21,475 nucleotides of DNA from Thiodiazotropha sp037382205 (GCA_037382205.1 JARRQD010000024.1:1-21475); one strand, 5' to 3'; counted from the stretch's first letter, positions 8,915 through 15,802 are shown. The notes: generated from the letters alone by a model not told the origin. Numbers and translations are program-made.

Positions 8915-9289
8915 CTATTCCTTGCTCATGCTGTCTATGGTTTCGTTCGTCTTCTCTTTTGCTGCCTCATAAGCGTCACTACTCTTCTTACTGGCAGTGG
9001 ACATCATTTGCGATGTTTCATCTTTAATGTTTGTGCCGATTTCCGATGCAGTCTGTTTGGTACTCTGATAAAGATCCTTGGATGAGTCAGAGACTGCGTC
9101 CGCGGCGTCACTCCCCAGCTGTTTCGTTTTATCCCAATTCTCTTTGCTTGATTGTACGATTTTATCCGCGAGTGATTGATCTGACTCTTTTGTGTTTTCT
9201 GTGGATGGATTGTCTGCTTGATTAGATTGGCTACAGGCCGCAATGCTTACTAAGCAAGATGCTAAAAGAAATTGTTTGAAATTGGCCAC
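8915..9289 (-). CDS. Small helical lipoprotein (LEA/apolipophorin-like low complexity)
   Basis: 124 residues, start GTG at 9289 with GAGAGAG about 10 nt upstream. The N-terminus is a signal peptide with a lipobox ending SIAAC, so Cys19 would be lipidated and the protein anchored in the envelope. The mature part is hydrophilic, rich in Ser, Lys, Asp, Thr and Gln, with loosely repeated 11-residue-like amphipathic segments (SKENWDKTKQLGSDAADAV, SKDLYQSTKQTASEIG, KKSSDAYEAAKEKTNETI). That pattern resembles LEA-type or YtxH/apolipoprotein-like helical stress proteins. It has no catalytic motifs. Such composition is often convergent, so function is unassigned; an envelope-stress or structural role is a guess. 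It stands alone between two long intergenic gaps. Confidence 0.7.
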   Translation of the reverse strand: MANFKQFLLASCLVSIAACSQSNQADNPSTENTKESDQSLADKIVQSSKENWDKTKQLGSDAADAVSDSSKDLYQSTKQTASEIGTNIKDETSQMMSTASKKSSDAYEAAKEKTNETIDSMSKE

Positions 9290-9990
9290 TATTTGAATTC
9301 TCTCTCTGTATTGATTGAATCAGGTGTGTTGTTTTCGAATGCATCATGTTTATACCCTTAAATTGAACTTGGGGTATTCAAGGGAGATGAGAGTTAACAA
9401 AAGTTAATTTAAATTGAATATATCTCAATTTTATACACACAAAATACATGTATATATGGAGTACCAGTATTCTATATCTTGTGGCTCAAAGTAGCAGCCT
9501 TGCCGGCATATACAAAAGGTATAAGCAGGAAATCAGCAATAAAATATCGCTATCGCTTCGCCATTCATGGTGTAATGCGGAAAAAATATTGGTAGTAGCA
9601 GATGAACAAGCTTCAAAAGTACAATAATGGCTAACCTTTTGATTTGCAAAGGCTATCGATGCCCGTGCTAAAGCAAGGTGCTTCTGGTGAATGCTTGTAA
9701 ATAAACACTGCAAATGTTAGGGTTTTGCTCAATGTTTATGTAATAAGTTCCATAAAATCATTGAGTTAGATAAGATTGGCGAATTTTAAATAAATAGGGC
9801 TTTTATTTGAGACTCATCTGGCAGTATACTTGATATGTGGAATCGATTACTGCATTATTAAGTATGTAATATCGACGGAACGAGATTCTAGGACTAATTG
9901 ATTGATGTTTATTTGGCGGAAGTAGGTTAGAATAGCTCCTGATAACTGCCTCCAATTCAACTAAATCAATGGATTGAATTAATTTTTTGC
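9290..9990. other. 700-bp AT-rich intergenic region upstream of the GTPase cluster
   Basis: A divergent control region: the lipoprotein gene leaves to the left and the signalling cluster to the right. It contains a palindrome aaattga-N7-tcaattt (9411-9431), a possible operator, and a sigma54-like site near 9819. A minus-strand frame at 9486-9713 resembles no family and has no Shine-Dalgarno, so I leave it out. I see no small-RNA signature. Confidence 0.45.
9819..9834 (+). promoter_or_regulatory. Possible sigma54-type promoter for the signalling cluster
   Basis: TGGCAGTATACTTGAT keeps the GG of the -24 box at the correct 10-nt distance from a TTGA (consensus TTGC) -12 box, about 157 nt before the first gene. 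The -12 box is one base off consensus, so this is a weak call. I found no better sigma70 promoter in the same stretch. Confidence 0.2.
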
Positions 9991-10704
9991 GTGTTTCTCT
10001 CTCTTACATTGAAATCACCTCATCAGTCATCTCAGTTAACATTTCATGAACCCACTCATCAAGGGTTAAAGCTGCCTGGACAAGTGGAGCCTCAACTGTG
10101 GTCGAACCATTTAGCCTACCGATCCGCTAGAGAGCCTGAAAATCTGCTCAATCACGTCAGGAGAATCTACCTGCACCTCGAAACGAACCAGACTGAGGAG
10201 CTGTACGGCGCCATGCTGGATCTGTTTCTGGTTTTGGGTGATCGTGGCAGTGCATTACGTAAGCGGTTGTTGAAGAAGGCAAAGAGTCGTCTACCAAGTG
10301 ACACGTTTGAGATGTTTGCCAATAATCTCAAGGAGGGTTTACGTAAAAACCAGCCCTATCCAACGAGTCCCTATTCCGTATTAGGAAACTTTTTTGATGA
10401 GGGGTTAAGTCTATTTGATGAGGTAGGTCCATCAGAGGCAGAGAGTGGTAAATCTGCTGATCCACTGGAGTTGGCTCATGAGGAGCTAACTTTTGGTGAT
10501 ATCTCAGTTGCTCAAGAGATACTCGAAAAAGCCATACTCGCATCACCAGAAAGGATGGGGTTACATTTTGGTTTGCTCGAGATATACAAACATACACGAT
10601 CACTCAGTGATCTGATCAGAATGCAGCAACAACTGGGTGAGCATACTGACATCGCAAAGACTTCATGGAAGAAGACCCGCCAATATCTGGAATCCCAAGG
10701 ATGA
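9991..10704 (+). CDS. FimV/TPR-like protein, first gene of the signalling cluster
   Basis: 237 residues from GTG 9991, with no convincing Shine-Dalgarno; the frame is closed upstream at 9943, so the start cannot lie far from here. There is no signal peptide or membrane span. Residues 46-120 are helical and charged (PENLLNHVRRIYLHL, LYGAMLDLFLVLGDRGSALR). Residues 157-235 resemble the TPR-like C-terminal module of FimV-type proteins: DPLELAHEELTFGDISVAQE followed by ILEKAILASPERMGLHFGL. FimV-type proteins organise the cell pole and type IV pilus/twitching signalling, so a scaffold role for the downstream GTPase is plausible but inferred. The stop is 3 nt from the next ATG, so the two are certainly co-transcribed. 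Confidence 0.7.
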   Translation: MFLSLTLKSPHQSSQLTFHEPTHQGLKLPGQVEPQLWSNHLAYRSAREPENLLNHVRRIYLHLETNQTEELYGAMLDLFLVLGDRGSALRKRLLKKAKSRLPSDTFEMFANNLKEGLRKNQPYPTSPYSVLGNFFDEGLSLFDEVGPSEAESGKSADPLELAHEELTFGDISVAQEILEKAILASPERMGLHFGLLEIYKHTRSLSDLIRMQQQLGEHTDIAKTSWKKTRQYLESQG

Positions 10705-10707
10705 GGC

Positions 10708-11904
10708 ATGCTGTACACAAGTCATGAACCAATGGGGATAGCTCTACTGGGTTTGAATGAGAAGGATCAGCCCATGATGGAGATGTTTCTACAGAGAAAT
10801 TGGTCCAGTGAGTGTATTGTGGTGCCTGATCATCAGGCTAAACTCTGCATCCTCGACTTGGATGGGGTTGAAGGGGATAAACTGCTGCAACGCCAGCAAA
10901 GTGATTACAGCGATCGCCCATTGATCGTACTCTCAGTTCATGAGAAGTCGATTGAGGGTGCTAGGGTATTGCGTAAACCATTACGTACCGAGCAGTTGCG
11001 GAAGACGATCGATGACTGTCGCAGTATGATTCTGCAGGAAAACATCAAGATAACGAAGGCAAAAGCTGAGTCTGAGCGTATTGTCCGGATCAAACCGTCG
11101 CGTGTGTCTGCCATTCGTGTTACTCCGGAATCTGACCAGAAGAGATACGTGAAACCTGGGAAAAATCAGCGCCGTCTCTCGGTGCCTTCGGCTGTTTCGC
11201 AGGCACGTATCATCCAGAGTAGTTGCGGTAATAGTGCTGATGGCCAGGGTAATAAAAATGGTAAGGATGACTACTACAATCATCAACAGAACTTTCAAGA
11301 AATTCTAAAAAGTGCGATTGATTCATGTCGATCTCAAGGTAAACCGGCTCATCTATTCTTTCAGGATGGCAAAAGTATCACGATATTGCCTAAGTCAAAT
11401 CAGTGCCTCAATGCAATTACTGATTCGAAGTTGAAACCACGTTGTCTGTTAAAATTGAAGTCTGATCAAGTTCAAGTCCTGATCTCTGAGTATAGTGAAT
11501 CTCAATTATTGATTGGGACCGATGTTATCCCCCAACCATTAGATGCGCTGTTGTGGAAGGTCTCACTTTGGAGTTCCAGAGGTCGATTACCGCTGGGTAC
11601 AATCAAAGACAGCGCAATAGGAATCAGACAGTGGCCGAACATGACACGTCTGTTGACCATACCAGACTTCATCAGAATAGCGGCCTTGTGGAGTAAAAAA
11701 CCGAGGACCCTAGCTGAGACAATAGAGATACTGAATATTGAAATAAGTTATGTGTATGCCTTTTTTAGCGCCTGTCATGCATTGGGCTTGATTCAATATC
11801 ATAGTGGTTACCGTAAGCATGGTGATCCTGTCAAGAAGGCAACTGAGAAATCAGCGAATCCAGGGATACTGAGGCGAATCTTAAGGCGCTTACAAGCAGT
11901 TTAA
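10708..11904 (+). CDS. Receiver-like adaptor protein with C-terminal helical domain
   Basis: 398 residues from ATG 10708, with AAGGATGAGG overlapping the previous stop as ribosome-binding site. Residues 9-108 have a receiver-like alternation: LCILDLDGVEGDKLL at the phospho-acceptor strand, PLIVLSVHE with the Ser position, and RVLRKPLRTEQL with the Lys-Pro turn. The N-terminal acidic pair is missing, so phosphorylation is doubtful. Residues 110-195 are a basic, low-complexity linker rich in Lys, Arg and Ser. Residues 195-300 form a mixed region of unknown family. Residues 305-365 are helical and could be a winged-helix-like module (LLTIPDFIRIAALWSKKP, YAFFSACHALGLIQYHS). The C-terminus is strongly basic (ILRRILRRLQAV). 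I do not recognise a named family. Its position 26 nt before the GTPase gene suggests a partner or effector of the GTPase. Confidence 0.65.
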   Translation: MLYTSHEPMGIALLGLNEKDQPMMEMFLQRNWSSECIVVPDHQAKLCILDLDGVEGDKLLQRQQSDYSDRPLIVLSVHEKSIEGARVLRKPLRTEQLRKTIDDCRSMILQENIKITKAKAESERIVRIKPSRVSAIRVTPESDQKRYVKPGKNQRRLSVPSAVSQARIIQSSCGNSADGQGNKNGKDDYYNHQQNFQEILKSAIDSCRSQGKPAHLFFQDGKSITILPKSNQCLNAITDSKLKPRCLLKLKSDQVQVLISEYSESQLLIGTDVIPQPLDALLWKVSLWSSRGRLPLGTIKDSAIGIRQWPNMTRLLTIPDFIRIAALWSKKPRTLAETIEILNIEISYVYAFFSACHALGLIQYHSGYRKHGDPVKKATEKSANPGILRRILRRLQAV

Positions 11905-11930
11905 CATTTCCATGTTGTATTGGAGAACCG

Positions 11931-12470
11931 ATGGCAGAATATAAAATAATTTTCACTGGACCTGTAGGTGCGGGTAAAACGACAGCGATTAGTGTGCTAT
12001 CGGATATTAAACCAATCACGACAGACGAGCTGGCCTCTGATATGACAAAGGAACTAAAGCAGCAAACTACTGTAGCGATGGATTATGGTCTGATGAAGTT
12101 AAACGGTTCAGAGCGGGTTCATCTGTATGGAACACCAGGACAGGAACGCTTCAATTTTATGTGGGAAGTGCTCACTCAGGGGGGGCTTGGTCTCGTTCTG
12201 TTAATCGACAATTCGCGAAAAGAGCCTTTCCAGGATTTGTATTTTTTCCTGGATGCTTTCAAGGGTTTTATTCATCGTACAGCTGTTTCCATCGGAATTA
12301 CTAGAATGGATGAGAAGTCACGACCTCAGATCGATGACTATCATCGTGAGGTCTCATCAATGGGTTGGCCGGTTCTACCAATAATGGAGGTCGACGCCAG
12401 AGAGAAAGAAGATATGTCCATGCTCGTGCAATCACTACTCTACACAATTGATCCAACTGTAACTGAATAG
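11931..12470 (+). CDS. MglA-like small GTPase (COG2229 type)
   Basis: 179 residues, ATG 11931 with GGAG 5 nt upstream. Ras-like GTPase motifs in order: P-loop GPVGAGKTT (residues 10-18), switch I threonines at 46-47, G3 as YGTPGQERF (66-74) with Gly where Ras has the DxxG Asp but with the catalytic-type Gln kept, G4 as TRMD (124-127) for guanine recognition, and G5 as VDARE (154-158). The G3 form matches the bacterial GTPases found with roadblock proteins (MglA relatives and Streptomyces conservon CvnD). It is expected to be cytosolic and to cycle between GDP- and GTP-bound states, with roadblock proteins as GAP- or GEF-like partners. Two roadblock-type genes follow in the same cluster, the first after 1 nt. 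Family assignment is secure; pathway unknown. Confidence 0.92.
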   Translation: MAEYKIIFTGPVGAGKTTAISVLSDIKPITTDELASDMTKELKQQTTVAMDYGLMKLNGSERVHLYGTPGQERFNFMWEVLTQGGLGLVLLIDNSRKEPFQDLYFFLDAFKGFIHRTAVSIGITRMDEKSRPQIDDYHREVSSMGWPVLPIMEVDAREKEDMSMLVQSLLYTIDPTVTE

Positions 12471-12471
12471 T

Positions 12472-13134
12472 ATGAATCTCACTCTGAAAAATGGAATATA
12501 TCTGGAACCAACGCCTGCTGGCGCCTATTATGCGGTCAGTTCTACTCATGATGAGCCAGCACGTCGTATATTGATTGGTATCATGAGTGATAGCTCCCTC
12601 CCTCTATCAGATATATCAAGAATCACTCATTGGAGTGGAGAGTCTAAAGCGGATACCATGGCTTTAGTCAAGCGATTACAAGAGATGTCACTCTTATCTG
12701 GCACTAGAAATCAGTTAGCTGTTCCAGATGGTTCGCTCGAAGTTGTACTGCCCAGCATATTGGCAAAAGTATCCATTGAAAAGAAGGCGCTACTTGCTGA
12801 TGATCAGGGCTTTTACCTAAGTACGAGTAATTTTCCACACGAAGCCGCTGAGGCTCTGTCGGCTGTCAGTGCAGATTTAGGCTCCTTGTATGATCGTCAT
12901 AGGTTGTTGTTAAAGAATAATCTATCAATTGATGTTCAGGCATGGGCGCTGTCTGATGCGGCCGGAAACAGTCAATTGGGGTTCTGGCCTATTTATATCG
13001 GAAAACAGCGCTTTGTCTTGATTATTCAAGGTAGACCTACACTTAATCAACCCTCATTCAGAGACCTGATTTGGGTTTTGTTATTGCGATATTCAGAAAC
13101 GTTCAACATAAGAGATAAATCAGACAATGGTTGA
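12472..13134 (+). CDS. Helical (winged-helix-like) plus roadblock-like fusion protein
   Basis: 220 residues starting 1 nt after the GTPase stop. There is no clear Shine-Dalgarno, so translational coupling is likely. Residues 27-78 are helical and look like a winged-helix-type module (PARRILIGIMSDSSLPLSDI, TMALVKRLQEMSLLSG). Residues 90-215 show the roadblock/LC7 pattern: a strand with ALLADDQGFYLSTSNFPHE, a helix EAAEALSAVSADLGSLYDRH, then strands around LGFWPIYIGKQRFVLIIQG. The assignment comes from fold pattern and from sitting next to a GTPase; no single motif proves it. It parallels conservons, where a roadblock protein and a helix-turn-helix protein (DUF742) are separate genes beside the GTPase. 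The 3' end overlaps the protoglobin gene by 8 nt. Confidence 0.6.
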   Translation: MNLTLKNGIYLEPTPAGAYYAVSSTHDEPARRILIGIMSDSSLPLSDISRITHWSGESKADTMALVKRLQEMSLLSGTRNQLAVPDGSLEVVLPSILAKVSIEKKALLADDQGFYLSTSNFPHEAAEALSAVSADLGSLYDRHRLLLKNNLSIDVQAWALSDAAGNSQLGFWPIYIGKQRFVLIIQGRPTLNQPSFRDLIWVLLLRYSETFNIRDKSDNG

Positions 13135-13690
13135 TATTGATTATGAACAACTGATGCGGTACGCCAAGCAGTTTTCCGGTGTTACTGAACAGATGGAAGA
13201 GACACTGCAGGGGCTCTACGAGAGGGTAAAGCCTAATATGGCAGATGTGACAGAAGACTTTTACGCCGTTCTACTTGATATACCAAAAGCAGAGCCATTT
13301 CTTAAAGATCGGGTTGATTCATTAAAAGAAACCCATATTAAATGGCTTGAAACTGTTTTTAGTGGCCCGTTTGATGTGGATTATGTAAGAGCGATGTATC
13401 GTGTTGGTGATGTACATGTCAAAGCGAAATTGCCGGTTGAATTTATGGCTGGTGCTATGGCTCTTGTCTCTACGCGGCTTATTGCAATGTTAGGAACGAT
13501 CATCATTGATGATCAAAAACGATTTGTAGAAGCGGTCTCTGCTGTTAATGCTATATTGGGTTTTACTTTAATGGTAATGCAGCAATCTTATGAATCGTCC
13601 AGATTAGCTGAGGAGTTGGAAAAGTTTTTGAAAATTACAGGCATGAGCCGCACTCTGTTTGACAATCTGGCGAGTGCGTACAAAGAATGA
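13127..13690 (+). CDS. Stand-alone protoglobin (globin-coupled-sensor-type heme domain)
   Basis: 187 residues; ATG 13127 lies inside the end of the previous gene (8-nt overlap). The sequence follows the sensor-globin family: SLKETHIKWLETVFSGPFD (residues 65-83), YVRAMYRVGDVHVKAKLPVE with proximal heme ligand His97, then FMAGAMALVSTRLIAML. After the globin fold there is only a short helical tail (155-187) and no methyl-accepting, kinase or GGDEF output. In globin-coupled sensors this domain binds O2, CO or NO and drives an attached output; here any output must be a separate protein. Being translationally coupled to a GTPase/roadblock pair suggests that it feeds the GTPase. Heme binding is predicted, not shown. 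Confidence 0.8.
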   Translation: MVDIDYEQLMRYAKQFSGVTEQMEETLQGLYERVKPNMADVTEDFYAVLLDIPKAEPFLKDRVDSLKETHIKWLETVFSGPFDVDYVRAMYRVGDVHVKAKLPVEFMAGAMALVSTRLIAMLGTIIIDDQKRFVEAVSAVNAILGFTLMVMQQSYESSRLAEELEKFLKITGMSRTLFDNLASAYKE

Positions 13691-13733
13691 AACTGGATCA
13701 AATATTTTACATTAAATAAAACAGGAGATAACA

Positions 13734-14096
13734 ATGCGCGAAGATATGCTTGCTTCCATTCTGAGTGATCTTAATGGTAGTTCAGCTGACATTGAAGCGT
13801 CAGCCGTGATATCTACAGATGGTCTCATTATGGCCTCTCTATTGCCGGCGAATCTTGATGAAGACCGTGTCGGCGCCATGAGTGCAGCAATGCTTTCATT
13901 AGGTGACAGAACAGCTTCTGAATTGACCCGTGGTAGTTTGGAAATGGTGTTAATTAAGGGAAGTGATGGATATGTTGTAATGACCCATGCTGGTGAAGAG
14001 GCTGTAGTATCTGTGCAGGCTAAATCCTCAGCTAAACTTGGTTTGGTATTCCTAGATATCAAGAGAGCAGCAGAAGCAATCAATAAAGTAATCTGA
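13734..14096 (+). CDS. Roadblock/LC7 (MglB-like) protein
   Basis: 120 residues, ATG 13734 with a clear AGGAG 7 nt upstream. It is a single roadblock/LC7 domain over its whole length: a first helix LASILSDLNGSS, the strand ASAVISTDGLIMASLLP, a long helix VGAMSAAMLSLGDRTASEL, the strands SLEMVLIKGSDGYVVMTHAG, and a final helix. MglB proteins of this size dimerise and act as GTPase-activating or guanine-exchange partners of MglA. It is the second roadblock-type protein of the cluster, 43 nt after the protoglobin gene, with its own good ribosome-binding site. It may therefore be made in larger amounts than its upstream neighbours. A gap of 126 nt containing a hairpin separates it from the PAS gene. 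Confidence 0.88.
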   Translation: MREDMLASILSDLNGSSADIEASAVISTDGLIMASLLPANLDEDRVGAMSAAMLSLGDRTASELTRGSLEMVLIKGSDGYVVMTHAGEEAVVSVQAKSSAKLGLVFLDIKRAAEAINKVI

Positions 14097-14121
14097 GAAT
14101 ACTTTATGCTTCTATACGACG

Positions 14122-14143
14122 GCAGTAGAAGGGATGCTACTGC
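14122..14143 (+). terminator. Intercistronic hairpin, possible attenuator
   Basis: gcagtag (14122-14128) pairs perfectly with ctactgc (14137-14143) over an 8-nt loop in the 126-nt gap after the roadblock gene. No T-run follows directly, so it is more likely an RNA-stability or partial-termination element than a full terminator. Confidence 0.35.
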
Positions 14144-14222
14144 AGATAGTAGAATTTGCAGTTAATTACAATAAAAAATAACTACATATGTACATCTCTT
14201 TTTTATTAAGAGGCTTTGTAAT

Positions 14223-14696
14223 ATGCGAGATATGGAACCTGAAGATATTGATGGGGACTATATAGAAAAAATTCTTATCTTCAATGATGGTAGTAGACGA
14301 AAAGTACTAATAACAGATAAAGAGACACCTTTTCAGGATGGTCGACTTATTGTCTCAAGAACGGATGCTAAAGGAATCATTACACATGTAAACCAGTCAT
14401 TCATCGAAATGTCAGGTTATAAAGAACAGGAACTTGTTGGACAACCACACTATATTTTACGCCACCCTGATATGCCTGCAGTCGCCTTTAAAGGGCTGTG
14501 GGATACTATCGAAAAAGGGGAAAAATGGCATGGATATGTGAAAAATCTTCGTAAAGATGGTGGGTATTACTGGGTGCTGGCTGTAGTGATACCAAATATA
14601 CGAAAAGGTAGAATAACCGGCTTCACTTCCGTCAGGAGAAAACCAGCAAGACGTAAGATTGAAGAGTGTACTGAACTGTACCCAACTCTCTTTTAG
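14223..14696 (+). CDS. Aer-type FAD-binding PAS protein without output domain
   Basis: 157 residues; ATG 14223, with AGAGG about 10 nt upstream. A PAS domain spans roughly 40-138 and resembles the N-terminus of the aerotaxis receptor Aer: ITHVNQSFIEMSGYKEQELV, then GQPHYILRHPDMP, then GLWDTIEKGEKWHGYVKN. The positions corresponding to Aer's FAD-pocket residues are kept (Asn57; Arg80, His81, Asp83; Trp93), so flavin binding and redox sensing are likely, by homology. Unlike Aer there is no membrane anchor, HAMP or methyl-accepting signalling domain; the protein ends in a short basic tail (RKPARRK). It must act by protein contact. It is the second redox/gas-type sensor of this cluster. The following PhnD-like gene starts 11 nt after its stop. 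Confidence 0.85.
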   Translation: MRDMEPEDIDGDYIEKILIFNDGSRRKVLITDKETPFQDGRLIVSRTDAKGIITHVNQSFIEMSGYKEQELVGQPHYILRHPDMPAVAFKGLWDTIEKGEKWHGYVKNLRKDGGYYWVLAVVIPNIRKGRITGFTSVRRKPARRKIEECTELYPTLF

Positions 14697-14707
14697 TGGG
14701 ATGTATT

Positions 14708-15463
14708 ATGTCTTATAAAATGACAGTAAGTCCTGATTTCACACCAGATCATATTGGCGGTTGGTATATATTCAACACTTGGCTACAGAAAAGTCTACAG
14801 TTACCAATCCACCTCGAGCTCTATGATAGTTTTCATCAGCAACGGGATGCTATTGATGGGGATGAGGTCGATCTAATCTATGCGAATCCATTTGATGCCT
14901 CTAAACTTGTGCGTGATAAGGGTTTTGTAGCTGTAGCTCGACCGAGACGCTCTGCAGATGAGGCAATAATAGCCGTTTGTGAGTCATTCCATGCCCAGCA
15001 AATTGAAGACCTCGATGCAGACACCAAGATCGCTCAATCTGAAGATCCTGATGTGAATTTGATTTGTGACATCATGCTTGAGCCTGCAGAGTTGTCAAAT
15101 CCCGATCAACAGCGGCTCATATTGGGTAGCTATCCTTTGGTTGCTAAAGCCTTAATCAAGCAGAATGCGGATGTTGGTTTCTTCCTTGTTGAAGCCTACC
15201 TTTCACTCTCAAAATTGACAAAACAGCAACTGAGAATACTGGCACGCAGTCAAATTAATGTTATGCATCACACGCTTCTCGTAGGCCCGAAACTGCAAGA
15301 GTATCGTGATTTGTTGAATCAACACCTTTTAACAATGACAGCCAGTCAAAAGGGAGCTGGTGTGCTAGATTCAATGGGATTTGAAGCATGGGACAACATG
15401 AACGACGAAGAGATGGAGTTCATGATAGATCTGGTGGATACATTGAACTATCAGCCTGACTAA
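14708..15463 (+). CDS. PhnD-like ligand-binding protein without signal peptide
   Basis: 251 residues from ATG 14708; GGGA lies 6 nt upstream, which is why I prefer it to the in-frame GTG at 14696 that overlaps the PAS stop. It resembles the phosphate/phosphonate substrate-binding (PhnD-like) fold: a start like a mature binding protein (YKMTVSPDFTPDHIGGWYI), an amphipathic helix, LELYDSFHQQRDAIDGDEVD, then LIYANPFDASKLVRDKGFVA as in the first lobe of the family. The second lobe carries the hinge-like return LVAKALIKQNADVGFFLVEA. There is no signal peptide, lipobox or membrane span, so it should be cytoplasmic, which is unusual for the family. With no ABC transporter nearby, a sensory role for a small anion is more likely than transport (inference). 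Last gene of the cluster. Confidence 0.7.
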   Translation: MSYKMTVSPDFTPDHIGGWYIFNTWLQKSLQLPIHLELYDSFHQQRDAIDGDEVDLIYANPFDASKLVRDKGFVAVARPRRSADEAIIAVCESFHAQQIEDLDADTKIAQSEDPDVNLICDIMLEPAELSNPDQQRLILGSYPLVAKALIKQNADVGFFLVEAYLSLSKLTKQQLRILARSQINVMHHTLLVGPKLQEYRDLLNQHLLTMTASQKGAGVLDSMGFEAWDNMNDEEMEFMIDLVDTLNYQPD

Positions 15464-15802
15464 TAATCATTCGATCAATTGGTAAAGTGCTCGAAGTTGT
15501 ACGGCAACTCCAATTAAATTGTACGCTTTACTGAGGCTGGTTTTTTCACCTATAGTCACTTTGTCTTATTGAACCTAAAAAAATCAGTTGACCGCTCCAT
15601 TCTAATCGCAGGTGTTTGATTATGATAAAAAACGCTTCGATGGTTATGGTTACCTATCACGCTGTCCAACTGATCTTTTTTAGGTTGAAGAGGTAGCGTG
15701 GAGAGATTGCCATACTGCTGTGTAGCAGTTGATGTCAACCTGAAATTGCAAACCACCGCTAAAGTTTTCAGATCAAACCCCAATGGATTGATGTGTGAAT
15801 AA
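15464..15802. other. Convergent intergenic region with MITE copy 2
   Basis: This separates the plus-strand signalling cluster from the minus-strand GGDEF/EAL gene, so both transcripts end here. It contains the MITE-like element at 15572-15686. The segment 15479-15552 has partial self-complementarity (gtaaag/ctttac) before a T6 run and may contribute to termination of the cluster. No gene is recognised. Confidence 0.5.
15572..15686 (-). repeat. MITE-like inverted-repeat element, copy 2 (115 bp)
   Basis: The ends are aacctaaaaaaatcagttg (15572-15590) and caactgatcttttttaggtt (15667-15686). It is the same element as 5803-5943 in the opposite orientation: the first 40 nt match the reverse complement of copy 1 with one difference, gcttcgatggttatg recurs at 15634-15648, and both end types (AATC side and GATC side) are kept. 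It is about 26 bp shorter through internal length differences. The two copies bracket the 9.6 kb that hold the receiver/EAL-like gene, the lipoprotein and the GTPase cluster. Confidence 0.8.

Noticed and set aside
8642..9027. Two short plus-strand frames between the FimX-like gene and the lipoprotein
   Set aside because: Low-information translations with no motif; the second runs antisense into the lipoprotein gene.
9486..9713. 75-codon minus-strand frame in the long intergenic gap
   Set aside because: No ribosome site, no recognisable domain, composition like the surrounding AT-rich spacer.
14696..14707. GTG at 14696 as start of the PhnD-like gene
   Set aside because: It overlaps the PAS stop codon and has no ribosome site, whereas ATG 14708 has a GGGA at good distance.
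15479..15552. Classical intrinsic terminator after the GTPase cluster
   Set aside because: Only partial complementarity and the T-run is not adjacent to a stable stem, so I did not list it as a terminator.
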